DNA from: Phyto melanocephala
Taxonomy: Eukaryota; Arthropoda; Insecta; Diptera; Rhinophoridae
Assembly: GCA_941918925.1 (NCBI GenBank)
Contig: OW799237.1
Span: 74,163,126-74,227,125 of the forward strand
Direction of reading: 5' to 3'
DNA: 64,000 nt
Part shown: positions 23,822 through 34,855 of the stretch, piece after piece
Layout: the number at the start of each line of letters is the position of its first letter
How positions within the stretch are numbered: position 1 is the first letter of the stretch
Position numbers and translations under genes: made by a program
Notes under the pieces: model-generated
The model's database searches: none
Told to the model about the DNA's origin: nothing
Seen by the model: the letters and a program-made list of their open reading frames with translations, nothing else

Positions 23822-24066
23822 TCGATGCCTTACTTTCTCAACCTCGTAACTTACAAAATACGGTTTTGACTTTTTCATATCAAACGATTATTTCATGCTT
23901 TAACTAAAAAAGATTAGTATATTGTTACTACTAATATACATAAATACAATTAATTAATTAAAAACTTTTGACCAAACACCGAAGTATAAAAAGATGAACC
24001 GTGTTTTTTTTCTCTCCTGAAAAATTTAATTTTGTAAGATACGAGGTTGAGGAAGTAAGGCATCGA
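23822..24066. mobile_element. MITE (TCGATGCC family), copy 1
   Basis: The left arm TCGATGCCTTACTTTCTC continues AACCTCGTAACTTACAAAAT. The right arm in reverse complement differs at only about two of 38 positions. The interior of about 170 bp has no frame. A second copy in reverse orientation lies at 26920-27160. The left flank is TA and the right flank AA, so a TA duplication is possible but not proven. Confidence 0.9.
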
Positions 24067-24078
24067 AATGTAATATAT

Positions 24079-24627
24079 TATTAGAGATTTGTTTTAAATA
24101 GCTGTATTTGCACTGTAGTTTTGTTTTAGTTATATTTGCCGTAGTTTAAGTGACAGTAGTTTTGTTTGTATTGGTTTGTGTGCGTTTGACATTTCCCTTG
24201 GTTCGCTGGTTGTTCGAACATGATGTTAAATTATGTGCAGCCGAGGTGAGTTGTTATGTGCAGCATACTCTTAGGCACTTTTATTATTCCTGCATAGTAC
24301 TTAACATTAACATTACGTTTTAGTTAAAATGTAACGGCTTTCGAGTAATATACAGAATGAACTAGTGCGTACATACTATAAATAGCCGAACAGCACAGCT
24401 AACATGATCAGTATCAGTACAACAGTAGAGCTTGTTAAGTATGTGTCAAAGTGAGTTTGACAATAAACGTTTATAGCAATAAGTAAAGTGATATAAAAGC
24501 AATATAAATAAATAAAGGGCTCTTAATTTTATAACTATTTTCAACTGTTTTTATTTGCAATACGAAAAGAACTCACGGATTATTTAAAGAAAATAAGCCA
24601 ACGTTTATAAATGGTATAAACTTATCA
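24079..24627 (-). mobile_element. solo LTR (ATAT family), copy 1
   Basis: In reverse complement it matches the LTRs at 38516-39041 and 40685-41097. The ends have decayed here (TGATAAG for TGTTACG, CTCTAATA for CTGTAACA). ATAT occurs on both sides (24075-24078, 24628-24631), a 4-bp duplication as produced by many Ty3/gypsy-type integrases. No gag-pol, primer-binding site or second LTR adjoins it, so it is a solo LTR. Confidence 0.8.
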
Positions 24628-24644
24628 ATATTTAAATTTTTTTG

Positions 24645-25230
24645 TATTAAATGACTCTAATTCTGAGCAACATTATCAGTGCCTGCATTATAGTTAATTT
24701 TAAGTGTTGATGATACATTAATAATTTCTAACATTTCTGATATAAATTTACGCGTATAATTAATTAATTTGTTAAAAACTGAAATATTTTCAAAATTTCT
24801 AATTTAGAGCAATGTGAGAATAATGCTGTCCTCTGTGATTTTGTATTATCCCTTTGCCTATGGTCTGACTTATGTCCTGAAATTCTTGTTTTGAGTTTAT
24901 TTTTAGTTGTACCTATATATAGTTTACTACATTCCTCACTATCATTACCACCACAATGTATCCTATATTCTAAGTTAGATCTATCCCATTTTTGTCTTTT
25001 GTCCTACTGAATAATCTACCTATTGTATTTAATGATTTACAGGCCATTCCATATCTATCAGTGTTAAAAACTTTAGATTTTTTTAACCTTTTCGATACTC
25101 CCGATAGAAAAGTCCTTGAATTATTATCAATTCTTTTGTCAAATTTACCAATTAATTTATATAATAATCTAATTGGAAAATCATTATCCTTGAGAATATT
25201 AATAACTATTAATTAGTTATTATAAATTAA
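24645..25230 (-). pseudogene. Penelope-like retroelement, C-terminal part with GIY-YIG nuclease
   Basis: On the minus strand, NILKDNDFPIRLLYKLIGKF leads to SGVSKRLKKSK and GMACKSLNTIGRLFSRTKDK. After a frameshift near 24960 comes YRIHCGGNDSEECSKLYIGT followed by TKNKLKTRISGHKSDH, then a third frame with INYTRKFISEMLEI and a stop. The YIGTTKNKL...R..GHKSD core with preceding Cys residues is the hallmark of the GIY-YIG endonuclease of Penelope elements. The RT domain is absent. Broken by at least two frame changes and a stop. Confidence 0.85.
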
Positions 25231-25674
25231 TAATCTTTTTATGAAAATGCCCGCCACTTATTGTATGTACTCTATCCGTGTTAATAATAAAATTCTTGAT
25301 TGTTTCGAAAAAAAAAAAAAAATAAATAAAAAAAAGCTCGCTATTCGTATACCATTTCTGTTTCCAATGAAGTCGGACTTGCTGCTTCTATTTAATTTTT
25401 TTATTTTTGGTTTTATTAATATAAAACAGAAATATTATATACACGATTGGAAAAACATAAGGAACAACAATTAAAGTAAATTAAATAGAAGTTCATTGTA
25501 TTGGGGTTACAAAAATTATGTAATTATTAAAATAATTGTCAGTTTCAATAATGTCTTTGGATAAGTTTTCTCAACCAAGGCATGTTAGCCTTAAAATGCC
25601 AAGTAACATATCTATTTTTAATCTACTTACATTAGGATTTTTTTCCATACCGTTTGCATTAAAATCCATATAGT
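25231..25674. other. non-coding, nothing recognised
   Basis: Two short frames (24992-25216, antisense to Penelope, and 25241-25474) have no domain. An A-run with AAATAAAT occurs near 25309-25334. Confidence 0.5.
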
Positions 25675-25830
25675 TTTTTACCCATACTTATGCGTATGCG
25701 TAATGAATATAACATCACAATTATAAATTACGTATACGTTATATATACCCAGCGAAAGAAATTGGATGTAGTGCAGGCCGCTTGTTGCCGAGCCCAGCCG
25801 ACTGACGCTTATTGCGAGAAACAATGCGAG
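25675..25830 (+). repeat. dispersed repeat (TTATGCGTATGCGTAATG family), copy 1
   Basis: About 75 bp (TTATGCGTATGCGTAATGAA, then TATAACATCACAATTATA and TTACGTATACGT) recur at 29614-29700. The adjacent GCCGAGCCCAGCCGACTGAC block recurs in reverse complement at 28318-28366. The 73- and 93-residue frames here are not called. Family unknown. Confidence 0.65.
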
Positions 25831-26139
25831 AAAACTATTACTATACAAATTAGTACAAATAAGCGCGAACAGGTCATAGTGGGCGCCGAGCTGGTCAGAG
25901 CGCAAAGCTGATTGAATGCGAGAAAACAGTTCCAAAGCGTATTTCAGCGCCGAAAACATTGTTTATATTATGTTGTTATGATTTCAACTTGTTTGGAAGA
26001 CATTTATAAAAATTAAAAATTAACATTTAAGAAAAAGTAAATAAAACTTGCAAACAAAAATTAAAAAAATTATAAAAATTTTCAAGAAAGAAAATAAAAA
26101 TCAAAAAATAAAAGTTAAACAAACAAATATATTTTTAAG
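25831..26139. other. non-coding, nothing recognised
   Basis: Spacer between the dispersed repeat and the short Helitron, ending in A-rich sequence. No feature supported. Confidence 0.5.
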
Positions 26140-26436
26140 TCCTACTAATAATATAATAAATGTGATCTTTGTATGTTTGGATATTTGTTACTCAATCACG
26201 CAAAAACGGATAAACGGAACCAAATGAAATTCGGCACATAGATAGAAAACAACCTAGATTAACACATAGGCTACTTTTTATCACGATATTTTTTATTACG
26301 ATAAGTCGTTGGCAAACTGATCATCACATATCCAAAACGGGTTGTTTGTGTTGTAGATATTTTTATTTTAGTTGTTAATACTTAGTGTACTTTTTATCCC
26401 GATAACTACGCAGACGAAGTCGCGGGCACAAGCTAG
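26140..26436 (+). mobile_element. short non-autonomous Helitron, family 1, copy 1
   Basis: Starts TCCTACTAATA and ends CGCAGACGAAGTCGCG-GGCACAAG-CTAG followed by T. The CGC(A)GAC-GAA-GTCGCG segment is a 6-bp stem with a bulged A, 8 nt before CTAG: the Helitron 3' signature. No terminal inverted repeats and no target duplication. Nearly identical in architecture to 43407-43707. No coding capacity. Confidence 0.85.
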
Positions 26437-26818
26437 TAACAAAATTTAAATAATATTATAACAATTATAACAAATATTAAAAAAAAACTTATAAACACAA
26501 TATAAAAAAAAAATGTAATAAAAATTTCAAGAGCAATTGAAGAAATGCGTTAATAAGTCAAATTTTAAAACTCAATGCCAATTTTTTTCTCAACAAAACA
26601 AAACTCAAATCATTATTACAGTAGATGCTCGTAAATTAGAACTACTTTGTTCAAATTTTCGAAAATCCACAGTTGTTTTTTGTACTGAGCTTGAAATCAC
26701 TTTTTTTATAATAAATAGTTTTTATTTTATTTTCGGATATTTCGTTACCACATTGGGTAGCTTCCTCAGGGATAGTTTTTACAATTTACAACAACTAACA
26801 ATTAAAATATTAGAATTG

Positions 26819-26903
26819 TTCAAGGCATATCCATAAGGTATATGTATCGAGGCAACAAACACAACAATAAAAAACACATGTATTTTGTTTTTGTATATAT
26901 GCC
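26819..26903 (-). repeat. dispersed repeat, copy 2 (of 738-840)
   Basis: Reverse complement of the segment at 738-840 with scattered substitutions. It lies directly upstream of the MITE at 26920. Confidence 0.6.
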
Positions 26904-26919
26904 GGCATATTGACGCATA

Positions 26920-27160
26920 TCGATCGTATCTTAAAAAATAAAACTTTTTAGGAGAGAAAAAAAACGTTTCATTTTTTTATACTTCGGTGTTTGGTTAAAA
27001 GTTTAAATACAATTATTAAGGAATTTATTACATTTATGTGTATTAGTAGTAATAATATAAGTTGTTGCAGTAATGGAACACAAAAATAGAAATCGTCTGA
27101 TATGAAAAAGTCAAAATAATATTTTTTTTAAGATACGATGTTGAGGAAGTAAGGCATCGA
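26920..27160. mobile_element. MITE (TCGATGCC family), copy 2
   Basis: The right arm (TTAAGATACGATGTTGAGGA, AGTAAGGCATCGA) is intact. The left arm has lost about 18 bp between TCGAT and CGTATCTTA. The interior is the reverse complement of copy 1 (ATACTTCGGTGTTTGGTTAAA versus its complement). TA lies on both sides. Confidence 0.85.
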
Positions 27161-27785
27161 TATATCACACAATTTTTTTTATTTTCTTTTTAAATTCAAA
27201 TAATTTTTAAAAAACTTTAGAGAAAAAACTTTTTATTCATATTTTTGTATTTTTTAAAACGTTTTAAATCAACTAAAACTGCAAATTAATTATTTTATAA
27301 TAAAAATATAAAAATTTTGTTTGACAACTGCAGGCAGGCTTTTGAAAAAAGTTGGTAGCGCTCAATGCGAATTCATACAGGTGAAATTATCAGCACATGA
27401 TGATGGGGAAACACAATGTCTAAATTTGTTGAACTCTCCTTGATTCCAGTTATTAATGGAGGAATGGAAAATTAGATTTTGGACTCCGAATTAAACTAAT
27501 ATATATTTGCTGTTCTTGCACCATTAATGATGTGCTTCACAAGCTCAAATCCTTTTTTTAATAAAATTTTTTGAATTAAACATATAAAAACAACTTTTCT
27601 ATTCCTGTTATACATATTGGCCTTGACAGAAAAAATCCCCTAAAAGTTGCTTTGTTGTATCAGTTCGCATATACCTGTATGAGTATGCCTTGAAACCTTA
27701 TGAATATGCCTTGGAATTTTTCAAAAAACAAATAAAAAAAAACAAACAAAAAAAATAACAAACAAAAATTCAAATACATACATAT
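27161..27785. other. non-coding, nothing recognised
   Basis: No coding frame, repeat terminus or RNA was supported. Confidence 0.5.
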
Positions 27786-27970
27786 ATCAGGGTACACTTA
27801 TACAAGGTGGCGGTGCCAGCCCAGCTGACAATTTTTTTGTGTTCTGGAGTATGTCAAACTACATATTAAAAAATGATTTCAACTCCGGAAACTGTTAAAC
27901 TTTATACATAAAAAAAGAGAGCCAAAAATCGCTCTCCTTTACGCTATCACCTTATGTAATTACACCATGA
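27786..27970. repeat. possible small inverted-repeat element with internal hairpin
   Basis: The left edge TACACTTATACAAGGTGGCG and the reverse complement of the right edge TGTAATTACATAAGGTGATAG are loosely alike. Inside, AAAGAGAGC and GCTCTCCTTT form a clear short hairpin around 27915-27942. Could be a decayed MITE. Confidence 0.35.
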
Positions 27971-28685
27971 CATATATCACAAAAATTATTTTTGTCAACA
28001 ATTTAAAATTTTTTTAAACAAGGCCGAAAAATTATTTTGTTAGAATTTAAAATATTATACAAAACAAAAAATTCAAATAATAAAAACGTATCACACAAGT
28101 GCATCTTCGTTTAGAAAATATACAAACAAAAGCACTCATTTCAACTCCTTACTATTTTTGGTTATAATTTCCGAAGGATTCGAAATAGTAAGAGTTGTAA
28201 AATGCATACAAACATAAATAAATATAAACACAAATAATAATTAAAATAATAATTAAAAATAAACAGCTCTAATTATCGCATCCACTATGCTCAACTAAAC
28301 TTGTTTTTCGCATGAACAAGTTCTTGCAATAAGTGTCAGTCGGCTCGGCAATAATCGGCGACTCTGTTTGCACCCTAAATTTAAAAGATTTCTTAATTAG
28401 TTGTGTAATGGCGATAATTCTAAATTATTAAAAATGAATGCAACATCATGCAAAATATCTTATACAATTTATGTAAACAAATAAAATTAACTAATGTAAG
28501 AGCGGATGGTTTTCACCATGTATTCATGAGTTCTGTGCACTTGTTAAAACGATCTCCAATAACACACTTATTTTAAAATCATAAGTGTTTTCACCTAAAT
28601 TTAATAACTACGTCACCATTTGAACCCCTGCAAATTCACTTTTTTGTCATAGATTTGTTTGTTGGGTTGTTGTATAAATCCATAT
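27971..28685. other. non-coding; one inverted fragment of the 25.7-kb repeat
   Basis: 28318-28366 is similar, in reverse complement, to 25786-25824 (CAATAAGTGTCAGTCGGCT). Nothing else recognised. Confidence 0.5.
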
Positions 28686-29604
28686 CACTGTTGGTAGAAG
28701 TGGCACAATTGTGCCATTTTTGGCACTATTAATTTTTTAATGGCACGATGGCACGCTCAATGAAATTTTGGCACTTTTTTAAACAATTAAAGAAATATAA
28801 TTTTACTTACTATTTAAGAAATATATTTTTTTTATTAAAAATAAATAAATGGTTTTTCTTACGGGATGCACAGTATCAAAAATTGGGTCATTTTAGTACT
28901 TTTATATGTTGGAAAATGTGCTGATCGATTTTTGACCTTATTTCAAGTACCTAATGGTTCCGCTCAATGGATTTGTAATGCTATTATGAACGCTGTACAG
29001 GATAATGAACTTCTTATAAAAAATTGAATTGGATAATTGTTATGTTATGATGGGAAAAAATAATGGTGTGCAGGATCTGCTTAAAGAAGTTTAATCAAAT
29101 TTGTACATTAATTTTTGTATTTGCCACAATTTGAATTTAGCGTCCGGCTTAAGGTAAACACTTTATCATCATTAATTCAATCTAAGGATTTACTAAAATC
29201 CAACTCAAAATGTTGTTATGACAGCGATGTCTGAAAAATGATTACCCAAACAAATGTTAAAATTTTTTTGTAAACCAGGCTTTACAAGAATTTTATGACT
29301 ACTTATATTTAATTTTATTTATCAATATATATTTAATATATCCCTATTTTGGAATAATTATTTAACATTACATATAATATATGTACATATGTAATAAATA
29401 ATAATTTGTATATATCTAAAAAATGTTTAAGTATTAAAGTTTAAAAATTTTTTTTGGACATATTGATAAAACTGAATAAATGGATTTAATTTTTTTTAAA
29501 TATGTAGAAATGTGTAAATATTTGTTATTGTACTTTTTAGGATTTTTTGGCACTTTTTACCTAAAATTTTGGCACAAGACTGCATTTCTCATATACCATC
29601 ACTG
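28686..29604 (+). mobile_element. hAT transposon fossil with 8-bp target duplication
   Basis: The element begins CACTGTTGGTAG and its right end in reverse complement begins CAGTGATGGTAT, short imperfect hAT-type ends. It is flanked by a perfect 8-bp duplication ATCCATAT (28678-28685 and 29605-29612). Subterminal GGCAC/GTGCC motifs are repeated at both ends. Around 29030-29150 the plus strand encodes NCYVMMGKNNGVQDLLKEV, a stop, and CICHNLNLA, matching the hAT DDE region (the conserved C.H.LNL block). At 919 bp it lacks most of the roughly 600-residue transposase and the zinc-finger BED domain. Confidence 0.88.
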
Positions 29605-29613
29605 ATCCATATA

Positions 29614-29700
29614 CATAGTTTTGTACCCATAGTTATGCGTATGCGTAATGAATATAACATTACAATTATATATTACGTATACGTATTATATATATACATT
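29614..29700 (+). repeat. dispersed repeat (TTATGCGTATGCGTAATG family), copy 2
   Basis: Matches 25675-25760 nearly base for base. The hAT element appears to sit at the left edge of this copy, since ATCCATAT also precedes the repeat at 25662-25669 without an insertion. Confidence 0.7.
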
Positions 29701-29750
29701 TCTTTATTGAAGGTGGCGTAGTATACCAACCACCAAAATATTGAATGAGT

Positions 29751-29789
29751 ATAACATAACATAACATAACATAACATAACATAACATAA
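29751..29789. repeat. (ATAAC)n microsatellite
   Basis: Eight perfect tandem pentanucleotides. Confidence 0.97.
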
Positions 29790-29914
29790 ATGTAATAATT
29801 TCTGTCCTAACAAATGTATGTTTATTTAATTAAAAGTTTTTAATACATATAAACAAATTGCAATATTAATCCATTGCGTGGCATACCCACACAAAGCTAA
29901 AATTGTTTTTTAAA

Positions 29915-30060
29915 AGTATAACATATCTTAGTATAAAGAGATTATTCTATAGCGATTACCGTTAATAACCAAATAATAAATTCTGTGATATTAAAGTACA
30001 CACAATTGGTGGTTGCTATCAATAATTAGGCACAGCCGAATATCTCGTTTTTTTTTTTTT
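29915..30060 (-). repeat. HINE-B 5' end fragment
   Basis: In reverse complement: the head hairpin region GATATTCGGCTGTGCC, then TTGTGTGTACTTTAATATC and CTTTATACTAAGATATG, as in the other HINE-B copies. The body is missing. Confidence 0.7.
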
Positions 30061-30859
30061 TAATTTTATTTGCCGATATCTTTGTTGGCAGTTTAGCTAT
30101 TAAGCCACAATTTCCTATAAATGTTAGCAAAGATACGTAAAACAAGCGTTGAAAAAATTTCCATTTGAGCAAAATACGACTTTATTTGGGTAAAAAACAG
30201 AGGCAGTCATAAACTTTCCCTCATATTTGCTACATAACTGATTTTCAATTACACAATTTCCGAAATTTTTTTTATCAAATAAGGGTCTAACATATACTTT
30301 AAACTTCAACCCTAATCTTGGCAACATGTTATATACAATTGTGATATTTTACTCAATATAGTAACGAAAATATTTGGCAAATCGCAACCAAACTTATTGA
30401 CTTGTATTTTTCATATGTATTGTATAGTCAAACAAAAAAAATTTAAATATTTCAATTGTTATATTTAATTTTTCTTTATTAAAAAAACAAATTTATCAAA
30501 AGCTACCGACACGTGCCTCAGAGACACGGTTGCTGGAAAACTCTCTTTATGAGAATTTGCTGAAGCATTTGAAGCCCCCCAATTACACTAAAGGTAATGA
30601 AATAAGTTAAAACGGCCTATAGTTTGGTGTATTCAAAAAGTTCTTAAGGAAGAAGCTTCATTAAATGTAGCTAGTTGTGCAACAAATCAGAGCGAAGGTT
30701 GCTATATGTGTAATGTCTTGCACTTAAAAAATGCCGTCAAAAATATAATAATAAAGTTTGCTATAAAAAATTTTATTAATTTTAATTAGTTAAAGGTTTT
30801 TATCTAAAACTTTTTACGTATATGCCCTAGAGACAAATGCTGGTAGAATTTGAAATATT
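30061..30859. other. non-coding, nothing recognised
   Basis: A 67-residue minus frame (30124-30327) has no domain. The less AT-biased stretch at 30500-30660 gives ENSLYENLLKHLKPPNYTKG in one frame, which I do not recognise. Confidence 0.45.
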
Positions 30860-31055
30860 TTATGTTGGTATGTTTAGGGTTAAAAAGTTGACTTCAGCAT
30901 ACATATGGACAGACAGACGGACATAACTAAATCAATGTTTTTATTTATTACCATTCAGAATAAATATACCCTTATTCTTTATAGAGTCTCAAATGAGTAT
31001 TGTAGAAATTACAAATTTATATACATACATATACCCCTTTTCAGGTTGATATAAT
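30860..31055 (+). repeat. HINE-A 3' fragment
   Basis: GGTTAAAAAGTTGACTTCAG, ACATATGGACAGACAGACGG (RGAC tract) and TATTGTAGAAATTACAAA identify a diverged 3' part of HINE-A. Confidence 0.65.
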
Positions 31056-31094
31056 AATAATTTTTTTCTTGAAAAATTGGATAAGTTTTATTTG

Positions 31095-31640
31095 CTTTAA
31101 TGAATAAACATGGAAATTCACGAAATGGAAAACAATGATAAATACTAAAAAGAGACAAGCAATATACTTTACGCGAAGGCTCAAACTATGTTTTCAACCA
31201 AAAAACTCAATAAATTTCAACAACCACACAAAAGGTCGGGGAGTCATACTAGATCAGAGACTTAAATTTAAAACTCACATCACATATATAGTTGACAAGA
31301 TAAATAAGTTTACAAAAATGTAAACTGAAATTCAAAACTGAACATTGGGAATAAAAATTTAATATTAAAATCTGTTTTTCATGCGTTAATACTCTACACT
31401 GCTACAGTATGGTCATCATATGCTCAGTGTCACCTTAAAAAAACTGCAAACAGCTCAAAAAAAGATATTGAAAATGATCTACTATCTACTTTGGCACTAC
31501 TCAACAAATCGTCTCTATGCAGTTGCAAAGATCGATCTTATTATAGATAAAATTGAGACAGTGACTTTAGGTTTTAACACTTGATGTCTGACTTCAGAAT
31601 ATGAACATATTCATGAGTTGATATCAGCGTAAACCTTTAC
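31095..31640 (+). pseudogene. jockey-type RT, C-terminal fragment
   Basis: Plus-strand frames give WKTMINTKKRQAIYFTRR, GVILDQRLKFKTHITYIVDK (31135-31323), then shifted VWSSYAQCHLKKLQTAQKKI and WHYSTNRLYAVAKID. These are the post-palm and C-terminal blocks of jockey-clade ORF2. The palm catalytic box is missing and several stops interrupt it. It differs in sequence from the 18859 and 23455 elements, so it is another family. Confidence 0.85.
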
Positions 31641-31826
31641 ATTTACTAACAAAAACCAGAAAGGTTTTTGCGTTGCTAAATTTTCTTTCACAATAGGTTA
31701 TAATATAAATAGATGGCGTTCATATTTAAAATTGATTTTGTACAGTAAGAACAAAGTAGAAAAGGAACTAAAAATTCCTAAACTCTTTAGATATATTAAA
31801 ATTAATATGATAGACGGTATATTATA

Positions 31827-32432
31827 CTAGCCAAGCCCGGCACGCATTGCTACGCCCCTTAATAAATAAAAAGGCATTCTGCATTCTGTATTCTGATATT
31901 CAACAAGTGCAAAAAGATAAAAATTATAACTTTTTTTTAAGGGCGTGGCACTGCCCACTTTTCTAATAATGTAACTGTATAGTCATAACAGATCAATATG
32001 TGTGCAAAGTTTCAGAAAAATTGGTTCGGGGAAGTACTTCAAAATTATAACTTTTTCCTATGGGAGTGGCTCAGCTTACTTTTCTAGTCACGAAATTATA
32101 TGGTCATGACAGCCAAATATATGATCTAGTAAAAGTAGCAAGAAATGGTTACTTATTTTTTATGGGCGTGGCACTTCCCACATTTCTAGTCACAAAATTG
32201 TAAACTCATAAAAGTTCAATATGTGTACAGAAAAATAGGTCAACTGCAAGTAGCTAAAAATTATGACTTAGTTTTTATGGGCGTAGCCTCGCCCACGTTT
32301 CACCACCCATAAACACTCACTGAAATATGTACAACAACTTGCCAAAGTATGAGTCCAATGGGCTTTTTGGTTTCAGAGTCTATAGCTAACACACACAGTC
32401 AGACAGAGTTATACTTTTATATATACATATAA
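31827..32432 (-). mobile_element. non-autonomous Helitron, family 2, copy 1
   Basis: In reverse complement the 3' end reads GGGGCGTAGCAATGCG, GCCGGGCTTGG, CTAG, then T. The 5' portion (GTTAGCTATAGACTCTGAAA) matches 51719-52121 and 34856-35483, but its TC terminus is eroded. The body has repeated AAGTGGGC...GCCCATAAAA blocks. No frame. Confidence 0.75.
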
Positions 32433-33861
32433 ATTAAATAGTCAATAAAGAATTGAATTGTATAGTATACTTCCGGCCACTATAAGAACAGTAGTAATAA
32501 TAAATGTTTATGCGTTATTACACTTAGCAAACGTATGTAACCAATGATTGTCCAGCCTAATTTTAAAACTAGCAATCTAATTATAAAATTTTGTAAAAAA
32601 AATTATCATGTATACTCCTGTAAAAAAAACAATTTCCCACATTAAATTAAAAAAAAAAACTCACAGTGAAGTAAGCAAGTTTTAGGGATTACTTTAAATG
32701 CCCTATTACAGAGTTTATCAAAACAAAGATAATAATTAAGCCCCTTCCAACAAAAAAAGTAAACAACAGCTTAACTCTTACACGAGTCTATATTAAAAAC
32801 AACAAAAAGAAAATAAAACATTCAAAAAGCATTAGTGCATTTTATTTGCTACAAAAAATTAAATACCAAATTAAAGCCTTATCTGACTTTGATGTTGTTT
32901 ACTTGTAAAAGTTTTTATATATTTCGAAAACTTTTGAGACCATAAAATTAATTTAATTTCCTTTGTTTGTTACAAGCAACAAGAAAACAAAAAATAAAAA
33001 AAATGCCATGGCAAAGGTACAATAGGATACTGTACAGATGTTTGTTTTTATGATGTTGTTGCCATGACATTTTAAGTAAAAATCACTACCGTTGTCTAAG
33101 TACCTTTTTTTTAATCTTAGGAAAAAAGTAATTGTCTACGTGTAAATGGTCTTTTTTATGAAATGAACTGTCATCGTTGCGCATAAACAAAATTATATAA
33201 ATAATGATTTTAAACTTCTTCGGTGTAAAAAGCACATTTGTGAGGTTATTTTTGTTAAGTATTCAAGAGATAAAGGTGAACGCAAATGGTTACATCCAAA
33301 CTGAGAAAATATTTTGGGAATAAAATATTTTTCTAATAATAATAAAAATGTTTATTTTAAAAAGGGACAAAGTTGAAAGCATAAACAATTCCCTATTTTT
33401 TTTTTGAATTGAAGTGCTACTAAGAAACTGCTGATAAAAAAAAGAAAAAAAATTCATTCAGAAAACATTCATCTTGTATATAAGGAAAGTTTTTTCCAAT
33501 GTGGAAATTGTATTGTATTCATTATAGAATATATATTTTTTAATGTTGTAGTTAGTTCAAATAGAAATTGTTTTGTATTTATTAAAAAAAATTTATTTCA
33601 ATATTGTAGTTAGTGCAAACTAATGCTTTATTGATGTTTGTGGAATTTCTTTTCTACGCTCCCTTGACATAATATGTCTGTATATTATTTTTATACAAAT
33701 TGCTCCATCTCCATCTAATTCTAAACTCCTTCACTATTTAAAAATTTACGAGGGTCTCAAACTACGACAGATTCAAGTGACTTATGTTTTGTAAAGAAAA
33801 TAGAGTTTAAAGCTGAATTTCAATAAGTTAGAATATTGGGTTTTAATTAATATAAATGCCG
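32433..33861. other. non-coding, nothing recognised
   Basis: Long AT-rich stretch without supported features. Confidence 0.55.
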
Positions 33862-34239
33862 ATACTCTGCAGATAACGCGACTAGTCCATACACGCATGT
33901 AAACTATACTCCGTAATGGACTAGGATTTATCCAAAGATTACCCAAATGTATGGGGAAAACATGCTCAATTTAACATTACGATGTCCTAGGGCTTGACCA
34001 TATAACTCATCGGAGTAGTCTTAAAACTACTTTTTTCACTAATCGGTGGAGCACTTATACGACTACTATACAAGTCTTGACAACAATTTATGTACTCGTT
34101 AAAACAAAAACACTTGTGGTTTAACTACAATCTCTCGTTGAAAAATGATATGGTCCATGACTGTATTACATAGAACCAGGTTGTAAGTAGTCCATTCAGC
34201 TAATATACACCACGTAGTCTAATATTATCTGCAGGGTAT
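33862..34239. mobile_element. MITE (ATACYCTGCAGATAA ends)
   Basis: ATACTCTGCAGATAA at the left and the reverse complement of TTATCTGCAGGGTAT at the right match in 14 of 15 positions. GACTAG/TAGTC motifs recur inside as subterminal repeats. A diverged partner is at 50500-50670. It directly abuts the mariner 3' end at 34241. Superfamily not assigned. Confidence 0.65.
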
Positions 34240-34855
34240 AAAAAGAGTGGCTTTTTAAAGTTATAGAACTTTTAAACGGAATCACACAAAGATGAATTTT
34301 TTTAATTGCCATGAAATTCATTCTATTCGAAAGATAGTTATAATATAAAAATGACTTCTGCTATATGACCATAATGGCTGGCTCGAAAGTAATTTAATCT
34401 GGCGGTCCAATTTTCGATGACTTTTTTCGTATATCGGCAATAATGAAGCGAATCTTTTCCTCCGATTGGTAAATCGTTTCGGGCTTATCGGTGTAGACAA
34501 GCGACTTCACATATCTTCACAGACAAAAGTCTATCATTGTTAAATCGGATAATTTTGGTGCTCAATTCAAGGGTCCGAAAAGTAAAACTATGCGGTTACC
34601 AAATGTTTCCTTCAATAAGTAAACAGTGGCTCAAGATGTGACATATGTTGCGCCATTTAGTTCCTGTAATCATGGTTGTTCAATTAATGAACGAAAGAAA
34701 TAGCAGTCATGGCTCCATAGCAGTCTCAATTGACTGCTATGTTCTGACCAGCATAGTTTTAAAACTAGTACGGAACAATGGTTAACGCTTATGTGATTGA
34801 CAACAAAAAAACTACTTATCCTGTACGACAAGGTACCCGGGTACCTTAATACAAA

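Noticed and set aside
29751..29789. Direct repeats considered as a CRISPR-like array
   Set aside because: A simple (ATAAC)n microsatellite without spacers, in a eukaryotic context.
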